A DNA stretch of 64,000 nucleotides from Ephydatia muelleri. Taxonomy: Eukaryota; Porifera; Demospongiae; Spongillida; Spongillidae. Shown piece by piece: positions 36,201-46,807 of this stretch. Positions within the stretch are counted from its first letter, which is position 1. Each line of letters starts with the position of its first letter. A program made the position numbers and the translations under genes. Below the pieces are notes generated by a model. That model saw nothing but the letters and a program-made list of their open reading frames with translations, did no database searches and was not told where the DNA came from. The stretch spans positions 1-64,000 of the forward strand of contig JABACO010000056.1 of assembly GCA_013339895.1 (NCBI GenBank), read 5' to 3'.

Positions 36201-39200
36201 AAGATGTCTGGTGAGCCAGAAATAGGAGCCAACGAAAAGTTCAGCGGAGCTGAAGGTACTGTAATGAAAGGAACCAAATAAGTTCCAACAATACGTAGAA
36301 ATACATTGTGCACACTATGATACTTTATAACGAATACGGACGAAAGACAATTCCTCAATAATATTACACAAACTCTGTATTGTATGCATCTCGATACTAT
36401 GGCAATGTGGAAAAATGCTGCGGCAGCTGTAACAAATTCTATGTGGCTCACGTGATTCAATTGTTATCATTTGCGATGGAGTTCCTTCGCCAATCGATGT
36501 GTTAGCAGTGACGTAACAGCTACATTGAGTGAACATGTCAGATCCAGTGTTGATAGTAACAACTAGAGTTGTTGCATTTGTCTTTGCTCCTATGATCAGT
36601 CCGTTGACAGAAGTGTTTGCAATACACAGAGTATGCGTAATGATACCATTTGTTGTATTGGGTGGAGTCCAGGTAGCAATTATTAGATTTGGAAAGTAAC
36701 GAACAGTAGACAATGAGAGCCCCCTAGGTGCAGTGGTGCTGTATACATGTTCAATAAGTAAGCACATAATGTATTTTGTTTCTTTCCACTTATTCCCCCT
36801 TCCCTAATGTATGGCATTAAAGTAACAGGCTGTTATTTTGTACCATGTATAATGAATGTGTCACAGATGCAAAGTGTCCCTGCACGACGATCGAGATCAT
36901 GTAAGACATAATTATGTTCAGTATAGACAAGTTACAATATTGTCAAGTGTATACATGCAAGATGGCTGGAGACATCATTTCCGTGGATTATCAAAGAGAT
37001 AGTACTGTGAGTATATACATAAGTGGTTGTGATTCTTATGCATAACATTGCTCCACCTGATTCACTTGTTCTAGTAGTAACTCGTTCTGATGGTGCTCCC
37101 TCACCTGCTGAAGTCGTGGGCAGTCACATAACCACTCGTATTGCGTATCTGGGTTCAGATACTTATCCAGAACGATAGCTGATGTGGTTTCATTTACCAC
37201 TACTTTGATAGTTGACGCATTGCGTCCAATCAAATGCACAGGATTTTCTTGTGATTCTGAGGTTACAGTACACACTATATGCAGTGATGATACCGTTCCT
37301 ACTGACTGGGGGAGTCCAACTGATCAATAGTTTGTTGGGTAAGCCAGGAACAGGACCAATGTAACATTCAGTGGAGCAGATGGGGATATATATTGAAAAA
37401 CCAATGGATAATAATATAGTTATATAATAATTTCTATGCATATAGACTTTACAAATGAGTAGTGTGCAACTGAACAAATGGCTCACTTAATTCACTTGTT
37501 CTTGCACTTACAAAACACGAGAGGCCATTCCTTCACCAGATGATGTATTGGCAGTCACATAACAATCATATTGCGAATATGGACCGAGATCGTGATCAAT
37601 TATAGTAGTCAATTTGTTCCATTCACCACTAATGGTTTAATATATGCTTGGGTAGCAGATGTATTACAGTACACAGTGTATGCAGTGATAAAGCTGTTCT
37701 GTTTGGCTGGTGCAGTCCACATTGCCAAAAGCATGTCGGGTGAGCCAGAAATAGGAGCCAACGAAAAGTTCAGCGGAGCTGAAGGTACTGTAATGAAAGA
37801 AACCAAATACGTTCCAACAACACATAGAGATAATGTTGCACCTATGATACTTTTAAACGAAATATGGACGAAAGACCATTCCTCAATAATATTACAAAAA
37901 CTCTATACTGTATGTATCTCGATACTATTGCAATGTGGAAAAATGGTACAACAGCTACTATGTGGCTCACGTGATTGAATTGTTATCATTTGCGATGGAG
38001 TTCCTTCGCCAATCGATGTGTTAGCAGTGACGTAACAGCTACATTGAGTGAACATGTCAGATCCAGTGTTGATAGTAACAACTAGAGTTGTTGCATTTGT
38101 CTTTGCTCCTATGATCAGTCCGTTGACAGAAGTGTTGCAATACACAGAGTAGGCAGTAATGATACCATTTGTTGTATTGGGTGGAGTCCAGTAGCAATTA
38201 TTAGATTTGGAAAGTAACGAACAGTAGACAATGAGAGCCCTCTAGGTGCAGTTGATGCTGTATAGATGTTCAATAAGTATACCATAATGTATTTTGTTTC
38301 TTCTCACTTTTTCCCCTTCCCTAATGTGTGGCATTATAGTAACAGGCTGTTATTTGTAACCATGTATAATGAATGTGTCACAGATGCCAAAGTGTCCCTG
38401 CACTATCGATCAAGATCATGTAAGACATAATTATGTTCAGTATAGAAAAGTTACATTATTGTCAAGTGTATACATGCAAGATGGCTGGAGACATCATTTT
38501 CCGTGGATTATCAAAGAGATAGTACTGTGAGTATATACATAAGTGGTTTGTGATTCTTATGCATAACATTGCTCACCTGATTCACTTGTTCTAGTAGTAA
38601 CTCGTTCTGATGGTGCTCCCTCACCTGCTGAAGTCGTGGCAGTCACATACACTCGTATTGCGTATCTGGGTCAGATACTTATCCAGAACGATAGCTGATG
38701 TGGTTTCATTTACCACTACTTTGATAGTTGACGCATGCGTCCAATCAAATGCACAGGATTTTCTTGTGATTCTGAAGGGTTACAGTACACACTATACGCA
38801 GTGATGATACCGTTCCTACTGACTGGGGGAGTCCAAATGATCAATAGTTTGCTTGGTGAGCCAGAAACAGGAACCAATGAAACATTCAGTGGAGCAGACG
38901 GGACTATATTTTGAAAAAGAAGATGAATAATAATATAGTTATGTAAATAATTTCTATGCATGTAGACTTTACAAATGAGTAGTGCGCAACTGAAACAATT
39001 GGCTCACTTAATTCACTTGTTCTTGCACTTAAAACACGAGAGGCCATTCCTTCACCAGATGATGTATTGGCAGTCACATAACAATCATATTGCGAATATG
39101 GACCGAGATCGTGATCAATTATAGTAGTCAATGTTGTTCCATTCACCACTAATGGTTCAATATATGCTTGGGGTAGCAGATGTATTACAGTACACAGTGT

Positions 39201-42200
39201 ATGCGGTGATAGAGTTGTTCCTTCTGGCTGGTGCAGTCCACATTGCCAAAAGCATGTCGGGTGAGCCAGAAATAGGAGCCAACGAAAAGTTCAGCGGAGC
39301 TGAAGGTACTGTAATGAAAGGAACCAATAAGTTCCAACAATACGTAGAAATACATTGTGCACACTATGATACTTTATAACGAAATACGGACGAAAGACAA
39401 TTCCTCAATAATATTACACAAACTCTGTATTGTATGCATCTCGATACTATGGCAATGTGGGAAAAATGCTGCGGCGCTGTAACAAATTCTATGTGGCTCA
39501 CGTGATTCAATTGTTATCATTTGCGATGGAGTTCCTTCGCCAATCGATGTGTTAGCAGTGACGTAACAGCTACATTGAGTGAACATGTCAGATCCAGTGT
39601 TGATAGTAACAACTAGAGTTGTTGCATTTGTCTTGCTCCTATGATCAGTCCGTTGACAGAAGTGTTGCAATACACAGAGTATGCAGTAATGATTCCATTC
39701 TTTGGAATGGGTGGAGTCCAGGTAGCAATTATTAGATTTGGAAAGTAACGAACAGTAGACAATGAAAGCACCCTAGGTGCAGTTGGTGCTGTATAGATGT
39801 TCAATAAGAACACACACAATGGATTATGTCTCTTCCATTTTCTTGGCAAAACATTAACAAGTTGTTATTTGTACCAACAAGAAATATAGCAGCTACATGC
39901 AACTAACATTACAGTTCAGCTTTGTTACTCATAATACACTTTGTTGGTTTCATTGATAACTTAAAAATCTTTACTTACTCGATTGATCCGTTCTGTTGTG
40001 GCTATAGTGGAACGTGGTCCTTCACGTATTGAGATGCTTGCTGTTGCATAACAGTCATATTGTGTGAATGGATTAAGTCCAGTACTAAATACAGTGGCTA
40101 GTATTGTCCCATTTACTGTAGATCTGATAGTTGGCTCATTTGGGCCGACAACTTGTTCAGGATAAGCTTGGCTGTCAGAGGTTCTACAGTACACATTGTA
40201 TGTTGTGATATTGCTAGATATCCCTGTTGGTGCTGACCACATAGCACGGAGTGTATTGGATAAACCAATAACAGTCGATAGAGAAAAGTTAAGAGGCAAT
40301 GGTACATCTGAGAAATGAGAAAACGATTTTTAAATGCATTGTGTGAATTGTCAAAAATGCAAGAATATTTGTAGTGTACCTGGTGATATTATTCGATTTT
40401 CAACTTTGAAAATCCATTGGCCAGGAATATTCACATTACTAGTTTGTGCAATGTTAATAATAGCTGGCGTTCGAGACCCAGGAACATTGAAATAATTAAC
40501 TGCGTCTCCCGCATTGAATCCAACTTGTGCTGGAATCCCACCTAAACCACTCTGTGTAAGGTCTCCAGTTGTCCATTGTATCAATCCATCTGCATATTGG
40601 AATATTGCAAAAGTTTGGTTGTTGTCTGTTACGAGGATACACTGAAATGTGTTTGTCTTCGTGATTGAAGATGGATTGAGAAGAGAGAGATGGAGAGGGG
40701 CGAGGGAGGGAAATTACATCAATAATTGTACACTAATCATCATTTCTTGATTCATTATATCCGAGATTTTGTATAGCATGTTCACTTGTAAGTATTGATT
40801 TAAAACTATATACAGTTTTATAGGAGTAAAATGACGTCAGAATTTGTATTCAGGGCGTGGACCGGAGGTGTAACACAATGGTAATATAATTGGCGCCACC
40901 TTGCCCAGGCCTGCATGTGGGGCCTGGCCTTTTAGTCCACAGGTGGGGCTTGGCTCCTAGGCCCCACCAGGCCACCCCAACCACTGGCAACGTGCATTTG
41001 TATACTAACCAATGCATGTAATGCGCAAGTGCAGTGTGTAACAAAACTGGGTGCCGGTATCTGTATAGTGCGGCAAAAAGAATGGAAATACTTAATGCGG
41101 ACAAACAGCTAGCCGACGTGCCTAATAATCTGCCTGACACTCGACCATTTGCTGTCCAGAAGACAGACAAGAAATAGAAAATGCATGCATGCCATAGTTG
41201 CTGGCATGTCTAAAAAGATGCGCTCATGTTTGGAATGAATGGACAAGTTTACAGGCAACGAACAAGCGGTACTGTACAGTGACTCCTATGGAAAATTTTT
41301 TCTCGTAGTGACATCAGTATTGGCTGTAAGATTTAAATAAAGAAAAGAACTGTAATCCCACAGACAGTACGATGCAAACTCTCTGTAAGAAATATATATA
41401 TTTTTTCAATTCTTGAATTGCATGCTCATCCAACAGACCTAGCAACATCATGAAGTAACTTAATCATTCTATTCATGCCATTGTAAATGAGGGTAGTACA
41501 CCATATTATTCATTATTGCATTACTGATTAAATTTAAAGCTAGAAATGCCAGAGGGCGGGTATTCCAAGTGCCAGAGGGCGGGTATTCTACCGTGCCCTC
41601 TGGCAATTAGAATACCCGGCTTTAGAGGAAGCGATGAGTTTTCTACGAAAATCAGTTACCTGCATTTGACCAATCATATTGCGATGTATCAATACGCTAT
41701 AGACATATTAGCATGCAAAAAGCGATTGAACACTATTGTGAACTGATGCGTCATGCACACTAATTACGCACATGCATGAGTTAACATTCTTACCTTGTCA
41801 ATATGCCGGTCAAAATAGCCTACATGATCCCATGTTGCAATTAATAACCACACGGGAATGAAGTCGGGGCCCAGATAGGACAGGTGGGATGTCACGGGCT
41901 GCTTTTGCTAGAAGTGTAGCTTCAGTTGTAATTCTGTACGTCACGTTTCCGCTGTTAGAAACCCTTGTATCAACATCGGCAAAAAATGGAGCTATGATAG
42001 GACTGCTTGATAGAAATGGAAAAGCTACAGGAGTGTAGTTGGTATACGACGAATTCAATGACAAGACACCATTGTTACTGACCTGCAAGAAATATTCATA
42101 CTTTGAGTAATGCAAATGATAAACAAACTTATAGGACAGTCAGAAATTAAGCACAGGTACAACGAACGAAATACATACATGTAAGTACTTCAATATTTAT

Positions 42201-45200
42201 ACCTTGCCCAAACCTTTACGACTGTCGAAAAGATCATAGCATAAAATTGCTGCGCAAAATGACTTCTGATGAGTGTCATTCACTCAAAATGCAACGTTCG
42301 GAACTGTATCATAATATAAAATATAATAATTTGGATTAGTATGTTACATTTGCATGAATAACAGTACGGTATGCTCAATCATAGACAAAATCGTATCCAT
42401 TACTTTGCAGGCTCTGTCAAATCATTCAGAGATATGCAGTGTACCTAATATGTTGTTTGAATGTCAAGCAAATCAAATCGTTTCTGTGAAATATTGCATT
42501 GACCTCTGTAAGCATCCATATTGACAAATGCTCCAGGGTTGAAAAGAGGCAACTTTTTTTTATAGATGTATCTAGGATACTTGGATGAGTGCTTTTTTGC
42601 TAATGCATGTACATGTACCACTATTCAAAGTATTTCCAATGCTGCTGATGATTTGACGAGGATGTTGAAGCAATATAAGTGAAGACATAATCTATAGGCT
42701 GCAGTATTAAGAACATATAACTTTAGGGACCCTAAATTAAAACAGCTTTGGGGACAGACTTCAGATAAAAATCCTATGTATCTTAGGCATCGGTTAAAAA
42801 TTCTAGTATTCCATTCCATAGTATTGTTACATTATCCATGAAAGTATAATGCTCAAAGATAATTAAGGTACTTTTATTGGAATTATAACGTGCTCAATGT
42901 TATAACCTCCTGCGTTTATTTTTCATGGATGATGCCCAAGGTGCTGTGTGTTGGCATATTATAGACACTCTGTGCAAAACAAAATCACTTAGCACCCAGT
43001 GTAAAAATCACTGTTCGCTTAAAATCAGATTCTGCAACTTTTCAAACAGCAGTTTTTAGTTTTATATGCCTAAAACCGTTGAAATGTATGGCTAATTAAA
43101 AATTCAGAGCCTTAAAACTCCATGACAGATATTCCAATTCTCAATGCGTAAGAAGCAATGCGTAGAGGACATTTCAGACTTCTAGAATATCAAAACATTT
43201 GAAATCTTGAAAAAACATGAGTTAGGCCCTCAACGATCCTATATAGTTTTTCTACACCTGAAGATTGATGTGCAGCAGTATCAGTGGTTTTGGATGGACC
43301 TCTTATACATAGAGAAATTAAAATCCTAGCCCAACTCTCCCTGAATCCAGTGATGCTATTTTCAATCGCCCATCTATAGTACGCAGCAACCTGCATTCGT
43401 TTGAAGAGACGCAGTTTGCAAAATTCGACTGAAAAATGCACTTGCATGTTTAGGGCCATTTTGTAATATTCTAGATGCACCATTGTACTCAGATAGATGC
43501 CACATCAATACTGTATTCGAAATAAGCTTAGTTTATACACAAATACCCAAACTTACTTATACGACCGTCACAGCACAAAGCGGTGACGTATTACATCATG
43601 TTATCGTACGCACAAGAAACCATGCTGGGACGGGTTGCACAAAGTGTTGTCCATGCAAACCCCTATGCCTGGCCGCCCTAAAAAGGTTAGTGTTGTGCAG
43701 GAAACACCCCATCGGTTAAATCCCGCAGCCACCAGTATGAGTTTTGTTGTTGAACCGATATCGATTGCTGCAGAGCTCGATACAACGATACAACAGGATG
43801 ATGGGCCCAGCAACTACGCATCATCGCAAAAACACATTCTTCCGGTACTGAAGCTGGGTTGCGATGATAACGAACGTACATAGTGTACGTTCGCTTCCAA
43901 ACGTCGAAATTAGGAGGCAGGCTCGACAACGAGATTGATTATTCCAGTATGAACTGAATACAGAATGTGTTTTAGATTGGGGTCAAGGCGTGAGCCCATG
44001 TGCTTTGACTCAAAGAGGGCTCAAAGAAGGCATTCAGCCTCCAGCCTCCTGTAGGATCACGTGAAATGGTTGAAACCCTGTCAACATGGATGCCCAAGTA
44101 CTAGCCACAAATACCAACCACATACTAAAGGCAGAGAAGAAGCAGCTCAAATGCTTCAATCTAGGAGGCTTCTTGTTTCTTTTGTTTATGTTCCCATTGC
44201 ATACATTTGGCATCTTTGCTAACACTCAGCAAAGACCATGCAGCTCGGGTGATGTTCCAAGCTAAAATCGACAAGCTGTACCTAACCCATAATGATGTAA
44301 TAAGACACAAACGTGGCTAGATAAACACATGTGTGGTGGAGCACAGCAATATTTGGATGCCCTAGACATGCTGGTAAGCTCTTGGCACAAATGAATCTCT
44401 CTGTTCCTGGTGCCATCGACAGAGCATCCCTCATTAGCACAGGTGATGAGATTCCATTTACAACTTTGGAGCCAATTTCTATATTCTGGACCCGCATACA
44501 CCAGAAAGAATATGCACCCAGAGCTCACAACTAAAGTGAAAACCATCATTATGAGTGCTAGAAAGCTGGTGAGAACAAAGATCTAGGCAATGTGAAAATA
44601 TCTGCTGATGGTGTATTTTCCAGGCTTGAACAGATGCAGATACAAAAGTTCATCAAACTAAGTGAGTTACTACCATCAGGGAAAGTTCGTTATGTGTACT
44701 TACCATTGGCAGAATGACCAATTCTACTACTAGTAAACGTAAGCGTGGAAGGCCTCAATCTGAAGGGTCAGCTGCTACCTAGAAGATGGCAAGAGTGTCC
44801 TTTGAGGAACTTGACTTTGCAAAGGACCTATTGGTCACTAGAGGCTTATCTGAGCCACTAAGATAAAGAAATCCGATAACTAGCCAGAACTAATTAAGCA
44901 CATTGAAGACCACATGTCTAATAGAGCACTTAACTTATTCTCTGTCCGGCATACTGGTCATTCCTATATAGACATAGAACTTTCTGAATGCGCGCTGCTG
45001 TACGAATTACGAGCTGTAAAATATCTGCACATGCGCTAATGAACTGTTAGTTTGGACCTTATTGAATAACTATTTTTATTGTAATACACATATGTAGAGC
45101 CGAACTTAGACCTTATGACATTTTGACAGTAACTAATGAAATTTTTTTAGCATGTAGAAAAAAAGCGCATCGTTAACGGGTGGGTGTGGCCAAAATAGAG

Positions 45201-46768
45201 GTGTCTGGCTGTTGTCAGAATAGAGGGGCATTATATGCGATTTGGTTGCTTAGCCGAAAAAGATGTCTGGGTGTGGCCAGAATAGAGGGTCATTATGTGG
45301 GGTTAAGTTGCTTAGCAAAGAACGATGCTGTTTGTGGCCAAATTAAGGGGGCATTAGTAAGGCGCCAAAGACACCTCCCGACAGCGGCCTAAAGATTTTA
45401 AAAAGCTCGGGATAAGAGACGGGTGGTTTACTACAACGGATTCGGAATGTGGGTGAAAAGTCGCGCGCAGAAGGCGCGCGTACCCTAACCCCAAAACCCT
45501 AAGGGCTTTTGGCCCACTAATCCTTATTTTAGCTAGCTATATCGTAGCAAAAGGCAGGTTTATCCTAAAACGATTTCTGGCTGTGGCCAGAATAGAGGGA
45601 CATTATATACGATTTTGTCGCTTAGCCAAAAAAGATGCCTGGGTGTGACCCAAATATATGGGAAGTTTGTTTGGGGAAAAAAGATATCGGAGTATGGCCA
45701 TAATGTTGGAAAATATTGAGGGGTTTCAATAGACTGTCCAGGACACATTTACACAGAAAGACATGTCAATGATACGAAAAGAATTCTGTTATGCAGTTGG
45801 TTGGTTAGCATTGCTGTTCGTTAACACGGATGAGATCATTTGCGGGCAAAGCCAAATATTATGCCACGTGTAAACAACTTCAGCGAATTTGACAAGCAAA
45901 ACAGCTTTTCCTGTGAACAATGTGTTGTTGACTACAAGTTAAAGTGGCATTAGTATAGCAGCTGCGGGATTTCATAACACCCACTATGCTTCAGTGTTTC
46001 TTCGTCATTTCTGCACCAACCCGATAGAGAGATAATGCATACTGATTTCACACCTTTATATCATACAGCTAGCTAATAATACCTAGTACCGAAAAGCGAA
46101 GGGGCTTTTTTATTTTTTTTATTTTTTATTTATTTATTTAATTTTTATTTATTTTTTTGCCATCTGTCGCCGCTAGCTTCTATAAGATGATGAAGCAAAC
46201 ATAAACATTTAGAAATTAATTGCATGGTGCACCCTTTCACAAAAATGGGATGCAAGAAGGGATTCAGATTCTACTCGCGTGTTGTCACTCGCTATGTTTT
46301 GTGCATCTTACTGGATATATGCAAACAGAATGCCCGCGTTATTACACACGAGAGATTATATGATTTAACGTCCGCTACATGCTCATTCGCTGCTGTTTCG
46401 TGCACTTGACACGGCGGCAGTGATAAAAAAAGTTCTCACTTCCTGCGTTTCCAATCTGAATGCTGCGTTTCCGCATCTGTGCACGTGTACTTGGCCTACG
46501 TACTTGGTTACTGTCATTTTGCATGCAACGTGCATACGCTGTCTACACGCAATAGACTTACAAATAATGTCCTGTATGATTTTCCAAAAAACCGTAATGA
46601 TGATGGAAGTGAAATCGATTCCGAAGTACTGTCATCAGTTCTATTCAGAATGCTATCACCAGCTTTCGTACCATATGTATAAAATGAGCTCAACGGAACC
46701 GCAGTTCCAAGTGGAGTGGACATTAACAACAGCAGAGAAAACACTGCTAGAGAATTTGACGACATCAT
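21070..46768 (-). CDS. Giant NIDO / FN3 (37 domains) / transmembrane receptor-like protein
   Basis: A modular cell-surface protein of roughly 4,000 residues. Order from the N-terminus: signal peptide and start of NIDO (46768-46562), rest of NIDO (42082-41794, 40656-40380), one FN3 (40307-39979), eleven repeats of three FN3 exons (39788-23292), three distinct FN3 exons (23021-22712, 22432-22163, 22107-21813), a transmembrane exon (21296-21164) and a cytoplasmic exon (21107-21070). The intron after exon 1 is in phase 0. Introns flanking every FN3 exon are in phase 1, so each FN3 is a symmetric, shuffle-ready module. Many N-x-S/T sites (NTS, NGT, NAT) suggest heavy glycosylation. NIDO domains occur in nidogen-like matrix and adhesion proteins, and FN3 arrays are adhesive spacers, so adhesion or recognition is inferred. 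No kinase or phosphatase domain is seen. Several exons carry one-base frameshifts. The 3' end after 21070 is open. No orthologue name is recognised. Confidence 0.85.
21439..21454. repeat. C homopolymer in an intron
   Basis: About 15 consecutive C in the intron between the transmembrane exon and the last FN3 exon. Confidence 0.85.
21813..22107 (-). CDS. FN3 exon 37 (membrane-proximal)
   Basis: Acceptor attgcag, donor gtttgtg, phase 1 on both sides. FN3 signature: VRVSWMPL in strand B and VGYRVLYW in strand C. It lacks the VYC and CYVTA cysteines of the array domains, so it is an older, distinct module. Confidence 0.8.
22163..22432 (-). CDS. FN3 exon 36
   Basis: Phase-1 exon with ITLIWKQPQVSNG in strand B, IGYSISL in strand C and TTYNFSVTACT in strand F. 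It resembles canonical FN3 domains and is diverged from the array. Confidence 0.8.
22712..23021 (-). CDS. FN3 exon 35, one-base frameshift
   Basis: Phase-1 exon starting PSSPMNVTL, with RIDWTPPSKMNGI and AYTVYC, and ending with VTANTSIGEG and a donor gtgagg. The frame shifts by one base near 22843-22848, where tt in ggcttc reads as one base too many. Homology resumes directly in the other frame. It is related to the array domains but is single copy. Confidence 0.75.
23292..39788 (-). repeat. Eleven tandem copies of a three-exon FN3 cassette (33 FN3 exons)
   Basis: Each cassette of about 1.52 kb holds, in transcript order, exon A (TAPRGLSLSTV, IIATWTPPNTTNG), exon B (LNFSLAPISGSPD, AMWTAPA) and exon C (LLIIWTPPVSRNG, NPSESQENPVHL), with introns of about 190, 100 and 310 bp. 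A exons: 24217-24505, 25852-26139, 27351-27636, 28883-29171, 30414-30698, 31923-32207, 33444-33727, 34939-35225, 36452-36738, 37971-38257, 39502-39788. B: 23724-24023, 25250-25550, 26868-27167, 28388-28687, 29917-30217, 31439-31737, 32952-33249, 34466-34754, 35964-36258, 37487-37787, 39008-39308. C: 23292-23621, 24818-25146, 26440-26766, 27956-28285, 29488-29815, 31015-31342, 32522-32849, 34038-34365, 35541-35862, 37057-37386, 38577-38903. Introns are as similar as exons, so amplification is recent. Many copies carry one-base indels, densest at 33.4-37.4 kb. Confidence 0.92.
25664..25790. mobile_element. Small MITE in the B-A intron of cassette 2
   Basis: About 125 bp absent from the other ten cassettes, bounded by inverted ends ggcccttttcc and gaaaaggggcc. 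It makes this cassette 1.63 kb instead of about 1.52 kb. The flank reads ctgta on one side and ttgtat on the other, matching the uninterrupted introns. Confidence 0.7.
39979..40307 (-). CDS. FN3 exon 1 (after NIDO)
   Basis: Acceptor atttctcag, donor gtaagt. It contains LNFSLSTV, RAMWSAPTG and TYNVYC, then TQYDCYATASISIREG. Related to array exon B but single copy. Its end is in phase 0 as written. One missing base near 39995-40000 would restore the RTxxS ending and the phase-1 junction seen in every other FN3 exon. Confidence 0.8.
40380..40656 (-). CDS. NIDO domain, C-terminal exon
   Basis: Starts after cacgaag and reads TNTFQCILVTDNNQTFAIF, then LIQWTTGD, GLGGIPAQVGFNAGD and PGSRTPAIINI. These are hallmarks of the nidogen-like NIDO domain. 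The donor ccag/gtacac leaves phase 1. Confidence 0.85.
41548..41621. repeat. Short direct and inverted repeat
   Basis: tgccagagggcgggtattc occurs twice in tandem and once as a partial reverse complement (gccctctggca, gaatacccg). A possible remnant of a small foldback element in the intron between the NIDO exons. Confidence 0.6.
41794..42082 (-). CDS. NIDO domain, N-terminal exon, one-base frameshift
   Basis: Acceptor atttcttgcag. Reads VSNNGVLSLNSS, VAFPF, SSPIIAPFFADVDTR, GNVTYRITTEA and LLAKAARDI, then shifts frame in ggggccc (41866-41872). It continues as IATWDHVGYFDRH up to the donor at 41793. One surplus C explains it. The NIDO assignment is firm. Confidence 0.85.
44030..44900 (+). pseudogene. 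Degenerate coding-like stretch, family unknown
   Basis: Plus-strand codons in shifting frames give protein-like fragments (QMQIQKFIKLSELL, KRKRGRPQSEGSA, VSFEELDFAKDLL), broken by many stops. Looks like old mobile-element coding debris. I cannot name the family. Confidence 0.2.
45177..45690. repeat. Diverged about 75-bp repeats, around five copies in two clusters
   Basis: Units built on tgtggccagaatagaggg, cattatatgcgat and gcttagccaaaaaagatg at 45177-45360 and again at 45555-45680. Both clusters are diverged. Confidence 0.65.
46108..46165. repeat. T-rich low-complexity tract
   Basis: Runs of T broken by single A, without coding content. Confidence 0.85.
46562..46768 (-). CDS. Exon 1 of the FN3 receptor: signal peptide and NIDO start
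   Basis: I start at the ATG pair 46768/46765, because a classic signal peptide follows directly (SLAVFSLLLLMSTPLGTA). An upstream in-frame ATG at 46807 would bury it 13 residues in. After cleavage the chain reads FYTYGTKAGDS, RTDD and LPSSLRFFGKSYRTLF, the usual entry of a NIDO domain. The donor gtaagt is in phase 0 and joins VSNNGVLS at 42082. Confidence 0.85.
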
Positions 46769-46807
46769 GTGGCTCCCTCGTCCCTGTTGGGCAAATACAT
46801 ATTTCAT

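Larger units (their letters stand above)
42083..46561. other. 4.5-kb first intron of the FN3 receptor gene
   Basis: Holds scattered open frames without recognisable domains, the degenerate stretch at 44030-44900, diverged repeats at 45177-45690 and a T-rich tract at 46108-46165. No other gene is supported. Confidence 0.6.

Noticed and set aside
23369-39379. Plus-strand open frames throughout the FN3 array
   Set aside because: Shadows of the minus-strand FN3 exons, repeated because the exons are.
43483-43929. Overlapping plus and minus frames of 70-82 codons
   Set aside because: No splice context, domain or codon bias; intronic to the receptor gene.
44262-44549. Minus-strand frame with a hydrophobic N-terminus as receptor exon 1
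   Set aside because: The exon at 46562-46768 gives a better signal peptide, NIDO homology and the correct phase.
21070-46768. Reading the FN3 locus as a pseudogene because of its many frameshifts
   Set aside because: Splice sites, phases and domain cores are preserved in all exons, and slips sit mainly in homopolymers. Neutral decay would also break splice sites and introduce substitutions to stop codons.
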